From the NCBI GenBank assembly GCA_964627255.1, contig CAZVIN010000037.1, forward strand, positions 1 to 64,000: a stretch of DNA of 64,000 bases, read 5' to 3'. The notes under the pieces are model-generated. The model made no database searches. It was not told the origin of the DNA and was given only the letters and a program-made list of their open reading frames with translations. This DNA comes from CALLJL01 sp964627255 (GTDB lineage Bacteria > Acidobacteriota > Aminicenantia > Aminicenantales > CALLJL01). Positions 27,573 to 37,028 of this stretch are shown piece after piece; position 1 is the stretch's first letter; each line of letters starts with the position of its first letter. Position numbers and translations under genes: made by a program.

Positions 27573-28115
27573 TTGCTGCACCTCCTCAGTGGTCCGGTTG
27601 ATTCCGGTAAAACGAGCCTTCTTTTGCGCCTTCTCTCCAACCTGGGAGAACTGCGGAAAAGAGTGGATGGCTTTCTGACCCCAAAAGTTTATGCCGGTGA
27701 CCAGTTCATCGGTTATGACCTCCTGGATTTAAAGGTGGGGGGACTCTCTCCCTATATTCGGGTTGCTCAATCCGCTGAGAAGGCTTCGGTTGGTCGCTTC
27801 TATTTCTTGCCTGAAGGCTTAGAAAAGGCGGTTCGCCTCGTTTTGCGTCATCAAATTCTGGATTATCTTATTGTCGATGAGGTGGGACCTCTCGAGCTGA
27901 GCGGTCGGGGCCTATGGCCAGCTCTGAGCCAGCAGCTAAGACGCGGCGGGTTTCGTGGCTTGATAGTAGCAAGGATGGGTTTGGTAGAAGCTTTTTTCGG
28001 CCTTCTCCACGGCATCCAGGTGCAGAGGTTTGATATAAACGAGGCTTCTGTCGAAGCTGATTTGGAAAAAGCGATTCGGAAGCTTTACCAGGCAACTCCT
28101 CTGCTCGAAACCTGA
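27573..28115 (+). CDS. THEP1-like nucleoside-triphosphatase
   Basis: The 180-residue protein has a Walker A GPVDSGKTS and a Walker B-like LIVDEVGPLELSG, a pattern typical of the NTPase_1/THEP1 family and of ATPases linked to molybdenum/cofactor transport. A THEP1-like enzyme would hydrolyse NTPs; the physiological role of the family is uncertain. The start is TTG at 27573 after AAGGGA. It follows the secretin by 30 bases and may be the operon tail, without clear functional link. Confidence 0.65.
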   Translation: MLHLLSGPVDSGKTSLLLRLLSNLGELRKRVDGFLTPKVYAGDQFIGYDLLDLKVGGLSPYIRVAQSAEKASVGRFYFLPEGLEKAVRLVLRHQILDYLIVDEVGPLELSGRGLWPALSQQLRRGGFRGLIVARMGLVEAFFGLLHGIQVQRFDINEASVEADLEKAIRKLYQATPLLET

Positions 28116-28432
28116 TTGGCCGAAGCGAGAAAGCTTGGCCGATTTTATTTTAGGGTTTGGGTTTTCAGATTTCTGCGGTTTGAGCTGAAATGGAATTAAG
28201 AATTGAGCGCCCCTTCCCTCTATAATTCAAGCCCCGGGACGAAGAGCCTTAAGAGCCTGATTATTCTTTGAATCCCGTTATAAGCCCCTTGGCTTAGGTT
28301 CAAGAATAGTCCTGAGCTTCTTTAAAACGGCCCACGCCTCGCTAATATGTATAAAAAGTGGTGCCAAAGAGCCGTTAATTTCTTGCGACCCTCAGCCCGA
28401 TTTGATATTTTCTTTCCGAGGGCTAAATTGGG
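28116..28432. other. Intergenic region before the aldolase gene
   Basis: AT-rich tracts and no recognisable promoter pair, terminator or gene. Two TTGGCCGA-type repeats occur near 28118 and 28136, too weak to interpret. Confidence 0.25.
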
Positions 28433-29707
28433 ATGAAAAGGCAACAGATAATCACCCTTTTTCAAACCCTTGGTCGAGCTTCCTTAGAGCTTGGCCTGCA
28501 GAACAGCCATTCTGGTAATCTCGCTTACCTCTGGCGAGGACGCGGCGGTGAGGATTTTATTGCTATCACCAGAAGCGGCTCGCAAAAGGGCGACCTCAAA
28601 CCAGGGGATATTATTTTTCTTCGGCCCAAAAGTCGGAAGGTGATGGACGCCTCGACCGAGTTCATCGTCCACCGAGAAATCTTACGCCTTCCTGGAGCTA
28701 AGGCTTCTTTCCATACGCACGCTCCCGAGCTAACTTTGATGAGTTTGGCCGAAGCAAAAAAAACCGCTCAGACGAATTTATTTGTGCCGTTGGACGCCTT
28801 AGGCATTGTTCATTTAAAAGGTGGGATTCCTGTTATCAGAGTCAAAAGAGCTTTTGGCTCTCCAGAGTTGGCGGCCGCAGTTACCAAGTATCTGCGTGAA
28901 TTCCCCGTGGTAGCAGTTGAGGCCCACGGCCTTTTTTCTCGCGGCCAAGAGTTAGTGGAATCCTTTTTTTACGCCAATATCGCTAATTTTTCGGCTCGGG
29001 TAGTCAGGCTGCTTTACCAAATGAAAGGCAGAGTTAAGGAAGGGCGAAAGGAAATTAAGGAGAGAAATGGGGCGGCCTTTTTTGTTCCTCCTGCTCCTTA
29101 TAAACCGCCCGAACTCGAGGCTGAGCGCCGGCAACTAAAAAAAGAGTTAATCCAGGCTGTTGACCAGATAAGAAACCGCCTTTGGGCTTCGCAGCTTTCT
29201 CCCTTTTATACTGGGTCGCTTTCTTTAAAGGAAGAAAGTCAAAAGGGGACGATACTTTATGTCTCTTCAGCTTCGACTCTAAAAGAGTTGGGCGACCCTC
29301 TTCGTCGCTTCCCGATTGACTCCAACCCCGCTGACCCCGAGGAGCTCAATTGGCATCGGCGAATTTATGAAAAGACCGGCGCCGTGGCGATTATCCGCGG
29401 CTACATTGCCGAGGCTGAAGCAGCAGCTTGGGATTTACTTGGTCAGAGCCAAGACCTGATTTATTTTAGGCCGCTGGATGTCGAAGGCCAGTTTCTCCAT
29501 CCACGTCTACCTATTTTACCTTCCTTTGTCGATAAAGATACTTTTCTCGCTTGCCTCCGAGCTCATCAAGTAGTAATCGTTCGCGGGGGCGGGGTCTGGG
29601 CTATCAGTCCCGATTCTCTTAGCCAAGCTTTGCACCGAGTCGCCTCAGTCAAAGATAGCTGTTTTTATTACGTTGGTTTAAAAGAACTGGGTTGCGAGCT
29701 AAGATGA
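28433..29707 (+). CDS. Tandem class II aldolase/adducin-like protein
   Basis: The 424-residue protein contains two related aldolase II domains. The first (about 1-195) has the substrate/zinc motifs SHSGNLAY, FHTHAP and EAHGLF of fuculose-phosphate aldolase and related enzymes. The second (about 230-420) keeps the fold pattern but lacks the HxH zinc motif (IIRGYIAEAEAA in its place), so it is probably structural. The metabolic substrate cannot be assigned. The stop overlaps the next start in ATGA, linking it to an Nramp-like transporter. Confidence 0.7.
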   Translation: MKRQQIITLFQTLGRASLELGLQNSHSGNLAYLWRGRGGEDFIAITRSGSQKGDLKPGDIIFLRPKSRKVMDASTEFIVHREILRLPGAKASFHTHAPELTLMSLAEAKKTAQTNLFVPLDALGIVHLKGGIPVIRVKRAFGSPELAAAVTKYLREFPVVAVEAHGLFSRGQELVESFFYANIANFSARVVRLLYQMKGRVKEGRKEIKERNGAAFFVPPAPYKPPELEAERRQLKKELIQAVDQIRNRLWASQLSPFYTGSLSLKEESQKGTILYVSSASTLKELGDPLRRFPIDSNPADPEELNWHRRIYEKTGAVAIIRGYIAEAEAAAWDLLGQSQDLIYFRPLDVEGQFLHPRLPILPSFVDKDTFLACLRAHQVVIVRGGGVWAISPDSLSQALHRVASVKDSCFYYVGLKELGCELR

Positions 29708-31269
29708 ACCCGCGCTGGGTTAAAACTGACCTTTGGTCGCGGCTGACGCTGGGGTTCATAGTAGCCGCCACTGGAGTTGGTGCTGGTGACCTTCTGACCG
29801 CCTCCCTGGCGGGTTCAGCGGTGGGTGTTTCCATTCTCTGGGCCGCTTGGGTCGGAGCTTGGCTCAAGTTTGTCCTCAACGAGGGATTAGCGCGCTGGCA
29901 AATGGCCACGGGGCAATCCATCTTGGAGGGATGGTTTTGTCACCTGCCCCGTTTCTTTCCTTGGTTGTTCTTCGTTTACTTTTTCCTTTGGGCTTTTTAT
30001 GTCGGCGGCGCCTTGATTAACGCTTGTGGGGTAGCGGGCGTGGGTTTTTTTTCTCTGGGCCATCCTGGCTTAGCCAGAATTATATGGGGGATCGCCCATT
30101 CTCTGGCCGGGCTATTTTTTGTCTGGCGTGGTGGCTTCCCGCTTTTTCAGCGGTTGATGTCCTTTTTAACCGCGGGTATGGTGCTGACCGTGCTAATAAG
30201 CGTGATTCGGGTATCCCCTTCTTGGCTTAAGGTGCTCCCCGGCCTTGTTGTGCCCACCTTTCCTTCTCAAGGCTCAAGCTGGCTCCTTGGCGTTATGGGC
30301 GGAGTGGGCGGTACCGTGACCATCATCTGCTACAACTACTGGGTCAGAGAAAAAGGCCGCAAAGGCCTGGAAGGATTAAAGGAGTGCCGTTTGGATTTGA
30401 GCGTGGGCTATGGACTGACAGCTTTTTTTGGCCTGGCTATGATTATTATCGGCTCAAAGATAGTGGTTAAAGGCAGAGGCGATGAAGTAGCCCTTCAGCT
30501 GGCCGAGAAGTTAGGGGAGGTTCTAGGTCCAGCCGGAAAAGGGCTTTTTCTCCTTGGCTTCTGGAGTGCCGTCTTTTCCAGCTTGCTCGGAGTTTGGCAG
30601 GGCGTACCTTATATATTTGCCGATTTTCTTCGGCTGCGTCGGGCAACTCAGCCGAAAGGAATAATAAACGGAGGTAAGGTTGAAGGTCAAAAAATTTCTA
30701 CTAAGGTACCATCCAGTTTGCCGCAGGGGCTAACATCAAAAATCTCAACCCAGCCAGTGTCCTTGCCTGCCTCCTTATTTTCATCCTCTCCCGGTGCCCT
30801 GACTGTCCCTCCTCCCTTTGCGCCTTCAACCTCTTCAACATCGTTATCTCCATCTAATAATAGCGCTTCCGGTAAGGATGTTGATTCCTCAACCTTGTCT
30901 ATCGACAGCAATTCTTCTGATGATAAATTTGCTCCTTCTTCTCCTCGAAAAGTGACCAAAACAGCCGGCCAAGATTTACATCGTTCCTTGGCTTATCGAC
31001 TTTTTCTTCTTGGCTTGACTTTCCTTCCCCTTATTTCTCTTTTCTTCACGGTTCAAAGGATTCAGCTTGTTTATGCTGTCCTCGGGGCTCTTTTCATGCC
31101 CTTTTTAGCCGCCACTCTTTTAATCCTCAATAACCGGAAAGACCTTGTTCCTCGTTCCTTTCGTAATACCTGGGTCATAAACCTCTGTCTCTGGGTTAAC
31201 CTGATTTTTTTCAGCTATCTTGGCTGGCGCGAACTCCGGCCTCTTTTCTCCTCTCTGTTCAAATTCTAA
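29704..31269 (+). CDS. Nramp-related membrane transporter without canonical metal motifs
   Basis: The 521-residue protein has about 11 hydrophobic segments in Nramp/SLC11 order. The TM1 signature usually reading DPGN is GAGD (TGVGAGDLLTAS), and the TM6 MPH motif is absent (GGVGGTVTIICYNYW), so typical Mn/Fe selectivity is unlikely. A Ser/Pro/Thr-rich insertion of about 100 residues (about 325-420) separates the last helices. The ATG at 29704 overlaps the previous stop. The substrate may be another ion or a small organic compound; the partner gene suggests a coupled metabolic role. Confidence 0.75.
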   Translation: MNPRWVKTDLWSRLTLGFIVAATGVGAGDLLTASLAGSAVGVSILWAAWVGAWLKFVLNEGLARWQMATGQSILEGWFCHLPRFFPWLFFVYFFLWAFYVGGALINACGVAGVGFFSLGHPGLARIIWGIAHSLAGLFFVWRGGFPLFQRLMSFLTAGMVLTVLISVIRVSPSWLKVLPGLVVPTFPSQGSSWLLGVMGGVGGTVTIICYNYWVREKGRKGLEGLKECRLDLSVGYGLTAFFGLAMIIIGSKIVVKGRGDEVALQLAEKLGEVLGPAGKGLFLLGFWSAVFSSLLGVWQGVPYIFADFLRLRRATQPKGIINGGKVEGQKISTKVPSSLPQGLTSKISTQPVSLPASLFSSSPGALTVPPPFAPSTSSTSLSPSNNSASGKDVDSSTLSIDSNSSDDKFAPSSPRKVTKTAGQDLHRSLAYRLFLLGLTFLPLISLFFTVQRIQLVYAVLGALFMPFLAATLLILNNRKDLVPRSFRNTWVINLCLWVNLIFFSYLGWRELRPLFSSLFKF

Positions 31270-31626
31270 TCGGGGTTGCTTCTATTTTCTCTACTTGAGG
31301 GGCATTTTGTCATCAAAAAATAGCCAGTTCTTTCCAGGAGAGGAAGGATTTGCGGGTAAGATAGATTAGGAGCCCGCCCTGGAGGAAGATTAGAGAAAAA
31401 TGGCTATCAAGATGATAATTAGCGAGGGCCTTGAATTCGTCAAAGTATGTGCCGATTTACCTCGTAATACTACACGCCTCTTGATATAAAAAATCTCCTT
31501 TTGACTTAAATTTTCCTTTTCCTCCTGCCCACAACTCATATTTTGGACTATCGACAGCAACGAAAAGAGCGTCTGATGGGCCCACTCCCTAACCACAATA
31601 GCTTTGATGTTCCCCCCTTTAGTCGA
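31270..31626. other. Intergenic region before tRNA-Met
   Basis: No supported gene or terminator. An 89-codon minus-strand frame (31390-31659) lacks a ribosome site and family and runs under the tRNA promoter. Confidence 0.3.
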
Positions 31627-31656
31627 TTGACTTGAGCCCGGTCTTTTCGCTACAAT
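31627..31656 (+). promoter_or_regulatory. Promoter of tRNA-Met/tilS
   Basis: TTGACT (31627-31632) and TACAAT (31651-31656) are 18 bases apart and 11 bases upstream of the tRNA. Confidence 0.55.
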
Positions 31657-31667
31657 CATTTTGCTTT

Positions 31668-31741
31668 GGCGGTGTAGCTCAGTTGGTCAGAGCATGCGGC
31701 TCATATCCGCAGTGTCGGGGGTTCAAATCCCTCCACCGCCA
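31668..31741 (+). tRNA. tRNA-Met (CAU), elongator type
   Basis: A complete cloverleaf: acceptor GGCGGTG/CACCGCC, D arm TAGCTCAGTTGGTCAGAGC, anticodon stem TGCGG/CCGCA with loop CTCATAT (anticodon CAU at 31702-31704), T loop TTCAAAT. The acceptor and T arms resemble elongator tRNA-Met of Firmicutes rather than initiator or tRNA-Ile2. CCA is not encoded. It lies 17 bases before tilS, whose enzyme modifies the CAU-bearing tRNA-Ile2. Confidence 0.92.
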
Positions 31742-31758
31742 TTAGAGTCTGCATCAGC

Positions 31759-33165
31759 GTGCCTAAGAAACAAAAGGAAATCCTGGTTTCTAAAACCGCT
31801 TCGAGCCGCGTCTTCGCCCTTTTTCGCCAGGAAGTGAGCGACTGCAAGCTCATCGAGCCGGGCGACCATATTTTATTAGCTTATTCTGGAGGGCCAGACT
31901 CAACCTGCCTTCTTTCTCTTCTCCAGGCGCTTCGGGAGGAGATTCCTTTTAGCGTTTCCTTAGCTCATTTGAACCACGGCCTGAGGGCTTCCGCGGCGGC
32001 AGACGAAGCTTTTGTCAGGCAGATGGCCCAGCGATTCTGCCTGCCCCTGGTCATTAGGCGGGTTAAAGTTCGTTCTTATGCTCGGCGTCATCGGCTTAAT
32101 TTAGAAGAAGCGGGCCGTCAGCTTCGGTACACTTTTTTAGAGGAAACGAGACAGAAGCTAAGAGCGACAAAGATTGCCACCGGACATACTATGGATGACC
32201 AAGCCGAAACTTTCCTTCTCCGCCTTTTTCGGGGGAGTGGCCCCCGTGGTTTGGCCGGCATCTATCCCCAAACTGAAAGGAAGGTTATCCGGCCACTCCT
32301 TGGGTTGCGCCGCCACCAGGTGGAAACTTATTTAAAAGAAATAGGTCTTCCCTTTTGTCTTGACGAAAGCAACTTAGACCGACGCTATCGCCGCAATCGC
32401 CTCCGGCTGGAGCTTATTCCTTTTTTGGAGAAAAACTTTGACCCCAAGGTAGTCGACCATTTAGCCCGGGCAGCTAATATTCTGCGCGCTGAAGAAGATT
32501 TTTTAAATCAAATAGAAGAGGAAGAGGGGGCTCGGGTCATTCGGCAGGAGGGTGAGGCGGTTCTTCTTGATACTCAGGCTCTTAGCCAGCTCCATTTAGC
32601 TCTGGCTCGGCGGCTGGTGCGTCGTTATTTGGCCAAGCTGCGCGGTGACTTACGAGAGGTCAATTTTGCGGAAGTAGAAGCGATTCGTCGCTTAGAGCCT
32701 GGCCAAGAAATCCATCTCCGCCGCCGAATAAAGCTAATCAAGTTCGGTTCTTATATCATAGAGAAAAGAACTCTTAATCAATGGCGGCGTTATCAACTTC
32801 TTTGGGATGGTAACGGAGTAGTGACTGTCCCTGGACTTGGACTCAAGTTTTCGGGAAGAATGGCGAAGGGGCAGGAACTACCGTCCTTTGACGATACGAA
32901 GCGCGCCTGCCTTAAAGCCGATTCACTCCGCTGGCCCCTCCTTCTTCGTCCCCGCCAGCCCGGCGATAGTTATCAACCCTTTGGCGCTACCAAACCCAGG
33001 AAATTAAAGGATATTATGAGCGACCGCCAGCTTCCGGCCTCCCTCCGGGCTTTTCTCCCTGTTTTTCTTTCTGGGAAGAATATCATCTGGGTTCCTGGCT
33101 GTCCGGTGGCAGAAGCTTTTAAGGTTAGCCGCGACGACAAGGTGTTTATTATAGAAAAAATATAG
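31759..33165 (+). CDS. tilS: tRNA(Ile)-lysidine synthase
   Basis: The 468-residue enzyme converts C34 of tRNA-Ile(CAU) to lysidine so that it reads AUA. The PP-loop is SGGPDST (43-49), with HLNHGLRA and GHTMDDQAET motifs, then the central substrate-binding and C-terminal domains (LRPRQPGDSYQPFGA). The start is GTG at 31759 without a clear ribosome site. It probably shares a transcript with the tRNA just upstream and ends three bases from convergent asnB. Confidence 0.93.
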   Translation: MPKKQKEILVSKTASSRVFALFRQEVSDCKLIEPGDHILLAYSGGPDSTCLLSLLQALREEIPFSVSLAHLNHGLRASAAADEAFVRQMAQRFCLPLVIRRVKVRSYARRHRLNLEEAGRQLRYTFLEETRQKLRATKIATGHTMDDQAETFLLRLFRGSGPRGLAGIYPQTERKVIRPLLGLRRHQVETYLKEIGLPFCLDESNLDRRYRRNRLRLELIPFLEKNFDPKVVDHLARAANILRAEEDFLNQIEEEEGARVIRQEGEAVLLDTQALSQLHLALARRLVRRYLAKLRGDLREVNFAEVEAIRRLEPGQEIHLRRRIKLIKFGSYIIEKRTLNQWRRYQLLWDGNGVVTVPGLGLKFSGRMAKGQELPSFDDTKRACLKADSLRWPLLLRPRQPGDSYQPFGATKPRKLKDIMSDRQLPASLRAFLPVFLSGKNIIWVPGCPVAEAFKVSRDDKVFIIEKI

Positions 33166-33168
33166 AAA

Positions 33169-35073
33169 CTATCGGTTTGATAGATATTTTTCTCGCCACA
33201 TCTCGAAGACAAGCAAGGACCAGAGCTGGTGACTATAATTTTTTCGGCCCGAGAGGTGGTCGCGGACGAGCTGGTTTACTACCTGGGGCGAAAATAGCCC
33301 ACCTTTTCTCAACCGCTGGTCGTGGAGTTTATCGAGGAGAAGAGAACGAAGTTCTTGCCGCAACCAGAGTTTAATGGGGATGCTAAACCCTTCCTTTGGC
33401 CGGTAAATATTTTCCCGCGGCAAGAGTCGCTCCATTGTCCTTTTAAAAATCCATTTAGTTTCCAAGCCATGCACTTTCCAGGTTCCGGGCAGGGAGAAAA
33501 CAAATTCCACCAGCCGATGGTCGAGAAGTGGTTCTCGCGCTTCGAGGGAGGTAGCCATGCTCATTCGGTCGACCTTGACCATGATGTCGTCAGGAAGATA
33601 GGTTTTAAGGTCAAGATAGAGCTCGGCCGAAATCGGGTCTAAGCCTTTTATCTCTTCAAAGAGGGAAGCAAACGGTTCTCTTTCCCAGAGAGGCGCCATT
33701 ATTTTGTTTTCTTGTTTCCAAGCCTCGCTATAAAGATTTTTTTTGTCCTGGTCCCGCAGAAACATCATCCAGCGAAAATGACGCAGATTAGGGGGGAAGG
33801 TTAGGCCCAAGCTGAACCGCTGAAGCTTGTTCCAGATGCCTTTTTTCTTTTCGGCCGGCGGGAAGAAATTAAAGACAGGAGAGGCTAAGCGCCCCATCGC
33901 CGCGACCAGCGGCCAGCGGGCGATTTTTTGAGCTTGATAGGGCTCATAACCACCAAACAATTCATCGCCGCCGTCCCCGGAAAGAGCCACGGTGACGCGG
34001 GAGCGGGCCATTTTCGACACTAAATAGGTCGGAAATATCGAGAAATCAGCAAGTGGTTCGTCGAGATGATAGAGAAGTTTCTCGGTTAACTCTAAGGCTT
34101 GAGGTTCAAGGATGAATTCCTCATGTTGAGTCCGGAAACGGTCGGCCACTTTTCGGGCATAAGCCAGCTCATCGTAGCTGGCCTCTTTAAACCCGATAGA
34201 GAAGGTGCGGAGTGGTTCTGCCCCCAACTGCCTCATTAAGCCAACAATAGATGATGAATCGATGCCTCCGCTGAGAAAAGCACCGAGGGGCACATCGCTA
34301 ATCAGGCGGAGACGAACCGACTCGCGGAGTAATTCATAAAGCTGGTCCATAGCTTGAAGCGGGGATAATTCCTTCGCTCTTGTTCTTAGCTCTTCGGCGT
34401 CGAGTCGCCAGTAGGGGCGGAGGCTTAATTTTCCGGCGTCATAAACTAGAAAATGGGCGGCGGGCAACTTTCTTATTCCCTTAAAAATAGAATAGGGGGC
34501 GGGGATATACTCAAGAGTGAGATAAAAATCAAGGGCTTCCAGGTCAAGCTCTCTGCGCACCTGAGGATAAATTAGGATGGCCTTAATTTCTGAACCGAAA
34601 ATCAGAGTTCCATCGGGTAGAAGGGTGTAATAGAGGGGTTTAACGCCGAGCCTATCCCGCGCCAGGATAAGCCTTTTTTGGGGCTCATCCCAGAGGGCGA
34701 AGGCGAACATTCCCCGGAATCTTTGCAGGCAATCGAGGCCCCATTCTTCGTAGCTGTGGACAATAACCTCTGTATCGGACCGAGTGCGGAAAGTGTGCCC
34801 CCTCCTTTCCAGGTCAGTCCTTATATCCAAAAAATTGTATATTTCGCCATTCTGGGCGACCCAGACCGTGGCGGTTTCGTTAGCAAGCGGCTGATGGCCG
34901 CCCCCAACGTCAATAATGCTTAACCGTCTGGTGGCTAGGCCAACTCCCGGCTTCCGGAAATAACCTTCGTCATCCGGCCCACGATGGATGAGAGTTTGGG
35001 CCATGGCCCTGAGGATGGCCTCGTCTGGGGGTCCGGAGGCAGGCGGGAGAATTAAACCGCAGATACCACACAT
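33169..35073 (-). CDS. asnB: Asparagine synthase (glutamine-hydrolysing)
   Basis: The 634-residue protein starts MCGICG, giving the Cys2 nucleophile of the N-terminal glutaminase. The synthetase domain has the PP-loop FLSGGIDSSS and the SGDGGDELFGGY motif. It uses glutamine and ATP to make asparagine, or amidates another carboxylate; many AsnB paralogues lie in surface-polysaccharide loci. It overlaps by one base the stop of a GT-C-like gene, so a role in glycan or glycolipid modification is possible here. Confidence 0.9.
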   Translation of the reverse strand: MCGICGLILPPASGPPDEAILRAMAQTLIHRGPDDEGYFRKPGVGLATRRLSIIDVGGGHQPLANETATVWVAQNGEIYNFLDIRTDLERRGHTFRTRSDTEVIVHSYEEWGLDCLQRFRGMFAFALWDEPQKRLILARDRLGVKPLYYTLLPDGTLIFGSEIKAILIYPQVRRELDLEALDFYLTLEYIPAPYSIFKGIRKLPAAHFLVYDAGKLSLRPYWRLDAEELRTRAKELSPLQAMDQLYELLRESVRLRLISDVPLGAFLSGGIDSSSIVGLMRQLGAEPLRTFSIGFKEASYDELAYARKVADRFRTQHEEFILEPQALELTEKLLYHLDEPLADFSIFPTYLVSKMARSRVTVALSGDGGDELFGGYEPYQAQKIARWPLVAAMGRLASPVFNFFPPAEKKKGIWNKLQRFSLGLTFPPNLRHFRWMMFLRDQDKKNLYSEAWKQENKIMAPLWEREPFASLFEEIKGLDPISAELYLDLKTYLPDDIMVKVDRMSMATSLEAREPLLDHRLVEFVFSLPGTWKVHGLETKWIFKRTMERLLPRENIYRPKEGFSIPIKLWLRQELRSLLLDKLHDQRLRKGGLFSPQVVNQLVRDHLSGRKNYSHQLWSLLVFEMWREKYLSNR

Positions 35074-36911
35074 TAGTCGGCTGGTATAAGCTCTAACTCA
35101 AAAAATACGCCGAGCAGCCGGCGTTCGTCGCTTCCCTCAGTTTCAAAATAGGGAATTGACCCCTTGGAAGCTTTTATTTTAAGCCGGTAAAGATGGCTGG
35201 CCTTAATCTGAAAGCCGCGACCAACGGCAAAATGAAGGGTTGTCCTTTGTTTGGGCTGGAGGACAACTTTCTGCTTCTGGCCTTCAACCTGGACCCGGAT
35301 TTCGTTATTGATTCTGGGGTTATTCAGCAGGTGGACGGTAATTTCTTTCAACGGATAATAGGTCTTGAGAATCATTTCACAGGGATAGGGTCCTCGCGTC
35401 CAGGAGCCAGTTGGCTCCAGCTTGGGCAAGAAGTTATCGTCCAGAAAATGGAGAAAGCCGTGCTGCTCGGTCACCCCCGCATCCACCCGGAAAGCCTTAG
35501 GGTTGGTGTTGGTGGGAAAATTGTTGATTAGGGTCATTTCGACAGGTAGCGCCTTAAAAGGCAGGCGTTTGGCATGGGTTGCTGGTAAGGCGGAGGAGCG
35601 AAAGGGAGAAACGAGGATGGGCGAAAGAAAGAAAGCGGCCATTACCCAACAAAGTACCAGCTCCCTTTTTTTCCTTACTGCCGGAGCCAAGAAAAAGAAA
35701 AGCGGATAAATATTAAGAAAATACCGGTTGGCCAAGGAACCGCCTCCGCCTCCATAGTTATCAGGCATAAAAATAATATAAATAAAGATACCACCCAGCG
35801 CCCCAAGGAGGAGAAGCCATTGTTCCCGTCTTTTCTGGCTGAAAATAAAAAGACCGAGGGCTAAGACAGCCGGGAAAAAATACCAGGTAATTCCGGTAAA
35901 ACGCCCAAAAAAATAATAAAAAAGATTGATAGGAACAAAAGTTAGCGGCAAGAAAAACTTTTCAAAATAACCTTCTGAGGTCATCAGATGACCAACGTTA
36001 TCAAAGGTGATGGAGGCTTTTTCCAGGGGGAAGGTGCCGATAAAAGTTTTTCTTTCCCCGCCCATGTAGTTCCAATCAGAAGTCAGGAGGTAATTAGCTC
36101 CAAAAAAAAGGCCGACGGAAAGAACAAAAATTAGGAAAATAAAAACAGCTCGGCTAAAGCGGCCGCGGAGTAACTGATAAAGCAGGAAAGGGCCGAGAAG
36201 CACCACGTTAGGTGGCTTGGAGAAACTCACAAAACCAAGAAAAAGGGCGGCTAAATAATCAGTCTTCTCGGAGCGAAAAAGCTTTTCGATACAAGTAAGA
36301 GGCATAGAAAGAGAGGTTTGGCGGGCGGCTATTTTATAAAGCCAGAGAAAAAGGATGAGAAAAATTAGGGTCAGATTGAAGAAGTCAGGGGAAATCCAGA
36401 AAAAATAGACCCAGGCAATGGAAGCAAAAAGAAAGGTGGCCATGGCAGCTAGAGCCACCGCCGCCGGGTTAAAAAGACGCAGAAAATGGGTACCTAAGAG
36501 CAAAACTAAAAGGAGAAGAAAAGAATGAAAAACCAGAAACCCGTTCGGGCCGAGATAGCGGACAAAAGGAGCCGCAAAGAGGGAGTAAGCAAAGGATTTA
36601 GCGTAAAAAATGCGACCATCCTTGGCCTTCTTCAGAAATATCCCCTGCGGTCCGGCATCAAAGCTGTAGTAATAACGGGCTAAGTCTTTGGTGGTATACT
36701 CTAAGTCGCCGTCAAGGGCAATGCTCTGCGTCATAGCAAAATAGACGGCCTGGTCAGCGCAGAGAAAACCGTTATGAATTGCCGGCAGGTTAAGAAATAG
36801 AGAGGCCAGAAAGAAGAAAATAAAAATTAGAACTATCAGGCCATTGACAGGGTCGAACCGCATCTTCGGCCACAACTTAGCGCTTCCTCCAAGTAATCCA
36901 TCCATTACCAT
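35073..36911 (-). CDS. Multi-pass GT-C-like glycosyltransferase membrane protein
   Basis: The 612-residue protein has about 11-12 hydrophobic segments and a C-terminal soluble domain (about 440-612). The loop after the first helix contains FLCADQAVYFAMTQS, in the position where ArnT/PMT-type enzymes have a catalytic acidic residue. Such enzymes move sugars from lipid-linked donors to acceptors in the periplasm. No specific family is certain. It precedes asnB in a TAATG overlap. ATG 36911 and 36905 are both possible starts. Confidence 0.6.
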   Translation of the reverse strand: MVMDGLLGGSAKLWPKMRFDPVNGLIVLIFIFFFLASLFLNLPAIHNGFLCADQAVYFAMTQSIALDGDLEYTTKDLARYYYSFDAGPQGIFLKKAKDGRIFYAKSFAYSLFAAPFVRYLGPNGFLVFHSFLLLLVLLLGTHFLRLFNPAAVALAAMATFLFASIAWVYFFWISPDFFNLTLIFLILFLWLYKIAARQTSLSMPLTCIEKLFRSEKTDYLAALFLGFVSFSKPPNVVLLGPFLLYQLLRGRFSRAVFIFLIFVLSVGLFFGANYLLTSDWNYMGGERKTFIGTFPLEKASITFDNVGHLMTSEGYFEKFFLPLTFVPINLFYYFFGRFTGITWYFFPAVLALGLFIFSQKRREQWLLLLGALGGIFIYIIFMPDNYGGGGGSLANRYFLNIYPLFFFLAPAVRKKRELVLCWVMAAFFLSPILVSPFRSSALPATHAKRLPFKALPVEMTLINNFPTNTNPKAFRVDAGVTEQHGFLHFLDDNFLPKLEPTGSWTRGPYPCEMILKTYYPLKEITVHLLNNPRINNEIRVQVEGQKQKVVLQPKQRTTLHFAVGRGFQIKASHLYRLKIKASKGSIPYFETEGSDERRLLGVFFELELIPAD

Positions 36912-37028
36912 AGCCAGGGAGAAAATTCAATTACCCCCGGGCTCTTTTCTTAAGAGTGATAATTTTATGGACCCAGTAAACCATATTTTTTTATTTTTTA
37001 ATTTCAATTCCTCTTTCTCTGATTCGCC

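Noticed and set aside
31390..31659. 89-codon minus-strand frame before the tRNA
   Set aside because: No family or ribosome site and it overlaps the tRNA promoter.
31668..31741. tRNA-Ile2 (CAU, lysidine-modified)
   Set aside because: Acceptor, T and D arms match elongator tRNA-Met of other bacteria better, though proximity to tilS made this attractive.
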